This document shows, piece after piece, positions 63,187 to 64,000 of a stretch of DNA of 64,000 nt. A program made the translations under genes and the position numbers. Under the pieces are notes generated by a model that saw only the letters and a program-made list of their open reading frames with translations, made no database searches and was not told where the DNA came from. The stretch's first letter is position 1. Every line of letters begins with the position of its first letter. The stretch is taken from assembly GCF_030758755.1 (NCBI RefSeq), contig NZ_CP132387.1, positions 2,638,660 through 2,702,659 on the forward strand, given 5' to 3'. The DNA is from Bartonella apihabitans. GTDB lineage: Bacteria; Pseudomonadota; Alphaproteobacteria; Rhizobiales; Rhizobiaceae.

Positions 63187-64000
63187 CGTTTTTATTTTCG
63201 TTAGGATGGTGGAATAATTAACCGTAAAAATGATTAATTTTAGAAAGAAATATCATTTTATTTTTTTGTAAAAAAACCTTTAAAAACAATTGCCTAACAG
63301 CCTTATCCACAATGACAAAAAAGCCTTGGAACGCTCATGTTTTGTCAAGCTTTTTTTTTTAATTTTTTTTTAAGAAATTTTGTCGACCGGCAAGCGCCAC
63401 AGCCATTTCGAAAAAGCTTTTTGATTCAAAGTAATTACGCGCTGTTCCTGTTAACGAATATAGGAAAAATAGAATAGGAACGCAATTTTAGGTAGAGTTT
63501 TACCCCTTGCATTTATGGACGGCGTTTTTGTATGGTCTAACTGCAATTAATAACTTTCCAGCCTGCTGCCTTTGAGTCTTCTCTGATCGGTTGACGATAA
63601 GCGAATAACAAAGGTAGTAACGCTATCAAATGAAAATGCTCTTTGTTTTTTCTAAGGGGTTGAAGTCGTGAAACTTGATGGAACAGAACATGTTTTTACC
63701 ACCACCAGGTTTACTACAGTAGATGGAAAGGGAATTACGAAACAGAGCGATCTTGGTTGCCTTATGTGGTTTGGCATCGAGGTGGCGTTTGTTGTTAAGG
63801 GGAAAGTTGCTAGGGGTGAGTTGAGTTTTTCGTGTTGAATGGATGTGCTTTTGGTTTGTTAAGAGGGTTAACAAACGTGCCGGTCTGTTTTTCGCGGAGT
63901 AGTTTTATTTTTGGTTATTCAAGGCAAGGATGTTTGGACCGCGAAGGTGTTGTAACCGTTCGGTTTTCATTTGTCTTTGTCAGAGAGAATGTTGCGTAAG
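63187..64000. other. Candidate chromosome origin region upstream of dnaA
   Basis: No confident gene in about 810 bases. There is a perfect DnaA box TTATCCACA at 63303-63311, a very AT-rich stretch from about 63220 to 63380 with two ten-T tracts split by AA (63351-63372), and GANTC sites (GATTC at 63423-63427, GAGTC near 63572). These traits, next to rpsT, fit an origin or dnaA control region in this order; dnaA itself would start beyond the window. A 56-codon GTG frame at 63668-63838 with an AGGGG site is present but resembles nothing I know. Only one perfect DnaA box was found, so the assignment is tentative. Confidence 0.45.
63303..63311 (+). promoter_or_regulatory. Perfect DnaA box
   Basis: The sequence TTATCCACA matches the high-affinity DnaA-binding consensus exactly. 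It lies about 40 bases before the T10-AA-T10 tract, the usual relation of a DnaA box to an unwinding element. Confidence 0.65.

Overview
The window looks like a chromosomal segment of an alphaproteobacterium of the order Hyphomicrobiales (Rhizobiales). Four things point there: an ActS/ActR redox two-component system; a 2,869-residue cyclic beta-1,2-glucan synthase of the NdvB/ChvB/Cgs type; the cell-cycle regulator GcrA; and order-typical blocks (cmk-aroA next to a TIGR02300 gene and tRNA-Ala; secB-fxsA-Tim44-Smr; acnA beside ccmABCDG; rpsT at the edge of a probable origin). The moderate base composition and gene content resemble Bartonellaceae that keep amino-acid synthesis, such as bee or ant gut lineages. 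That last step is inference.

Layout. 1-2.8 kb: end of an FtsX-type ABC exporter operon, a GDSL esterase and an MmcB-type nuclease-fold protein. 3-7.6 kb (minus): actR, actS, hrpB. 7.7-12.1 kb (plus): ornithine-cyclodeaminase-like gene, a RidA-family gene, gyrB. 12.6-25.2 kb (minus): pncB, the 8.6 kb glucan synthase gene, maeB. 25.5-28.3 kb: mutS. 28.6-34.1 kb (minus): thiolase plus acyl-CoA ligase pair, ilvD, bluB. 34.5-39.3 kb: tRNA-Ala and a TIGR02300 gene, diverging from aroA-cmk-rpsA. 40-42.6 kb: secB and fxsA diverging from a Tim44-like gene and an Smr-domain gene. 42.9-49.9 kb (minus): DUF1402 protein, class A penicillin-binding protein, hslO, argF, argD. 50.5-56.4 kb: gcrA, a cysteine-synthase-family gene, a BTLCP protease (minus), then the GNAT/C39 and RimK-like pair. 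56.7-59.6 kb (minus): the ccmABCDG cytochrome c maturation operon. 59.9-63.1 kb: acnA and rpsT. The last 900 bases hold no confident gene but have a perfect DnaA box and long T tracts, so they may be the chromosome origin upstream of dnaA.

Most genes are housekeeping: replication and repair, TCA cycle, arginine, branched-chain and aromatic amino-acid synthesis, envelope biogenesis, and respiratory cytochrome maturation under redox control. The least understood unit is the two-gene GNAT/C39-peptidase plus RLAN/ATP-grasp cassette at 53.8-56.4 kb, which probably makes or processes a peptide-like product of unknown nature.

A striking property of the window is nine single-base indels and one in-frame stop that interrupt otherwise well-conserved genes: the ornithine-cyclodeaminase-like gene, maeB, TIGR02300, rpsA, secB, the penicillin-binding protein (twice), argD, ccmG and ccmB. 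Most lie in short homopolymers and the flanking frames are not eroded. Because rpsA is normally essential, sequencing or assembly error is the simplest explanation. Genuine decay or frameshift tolerance by slippage are the alternatives.
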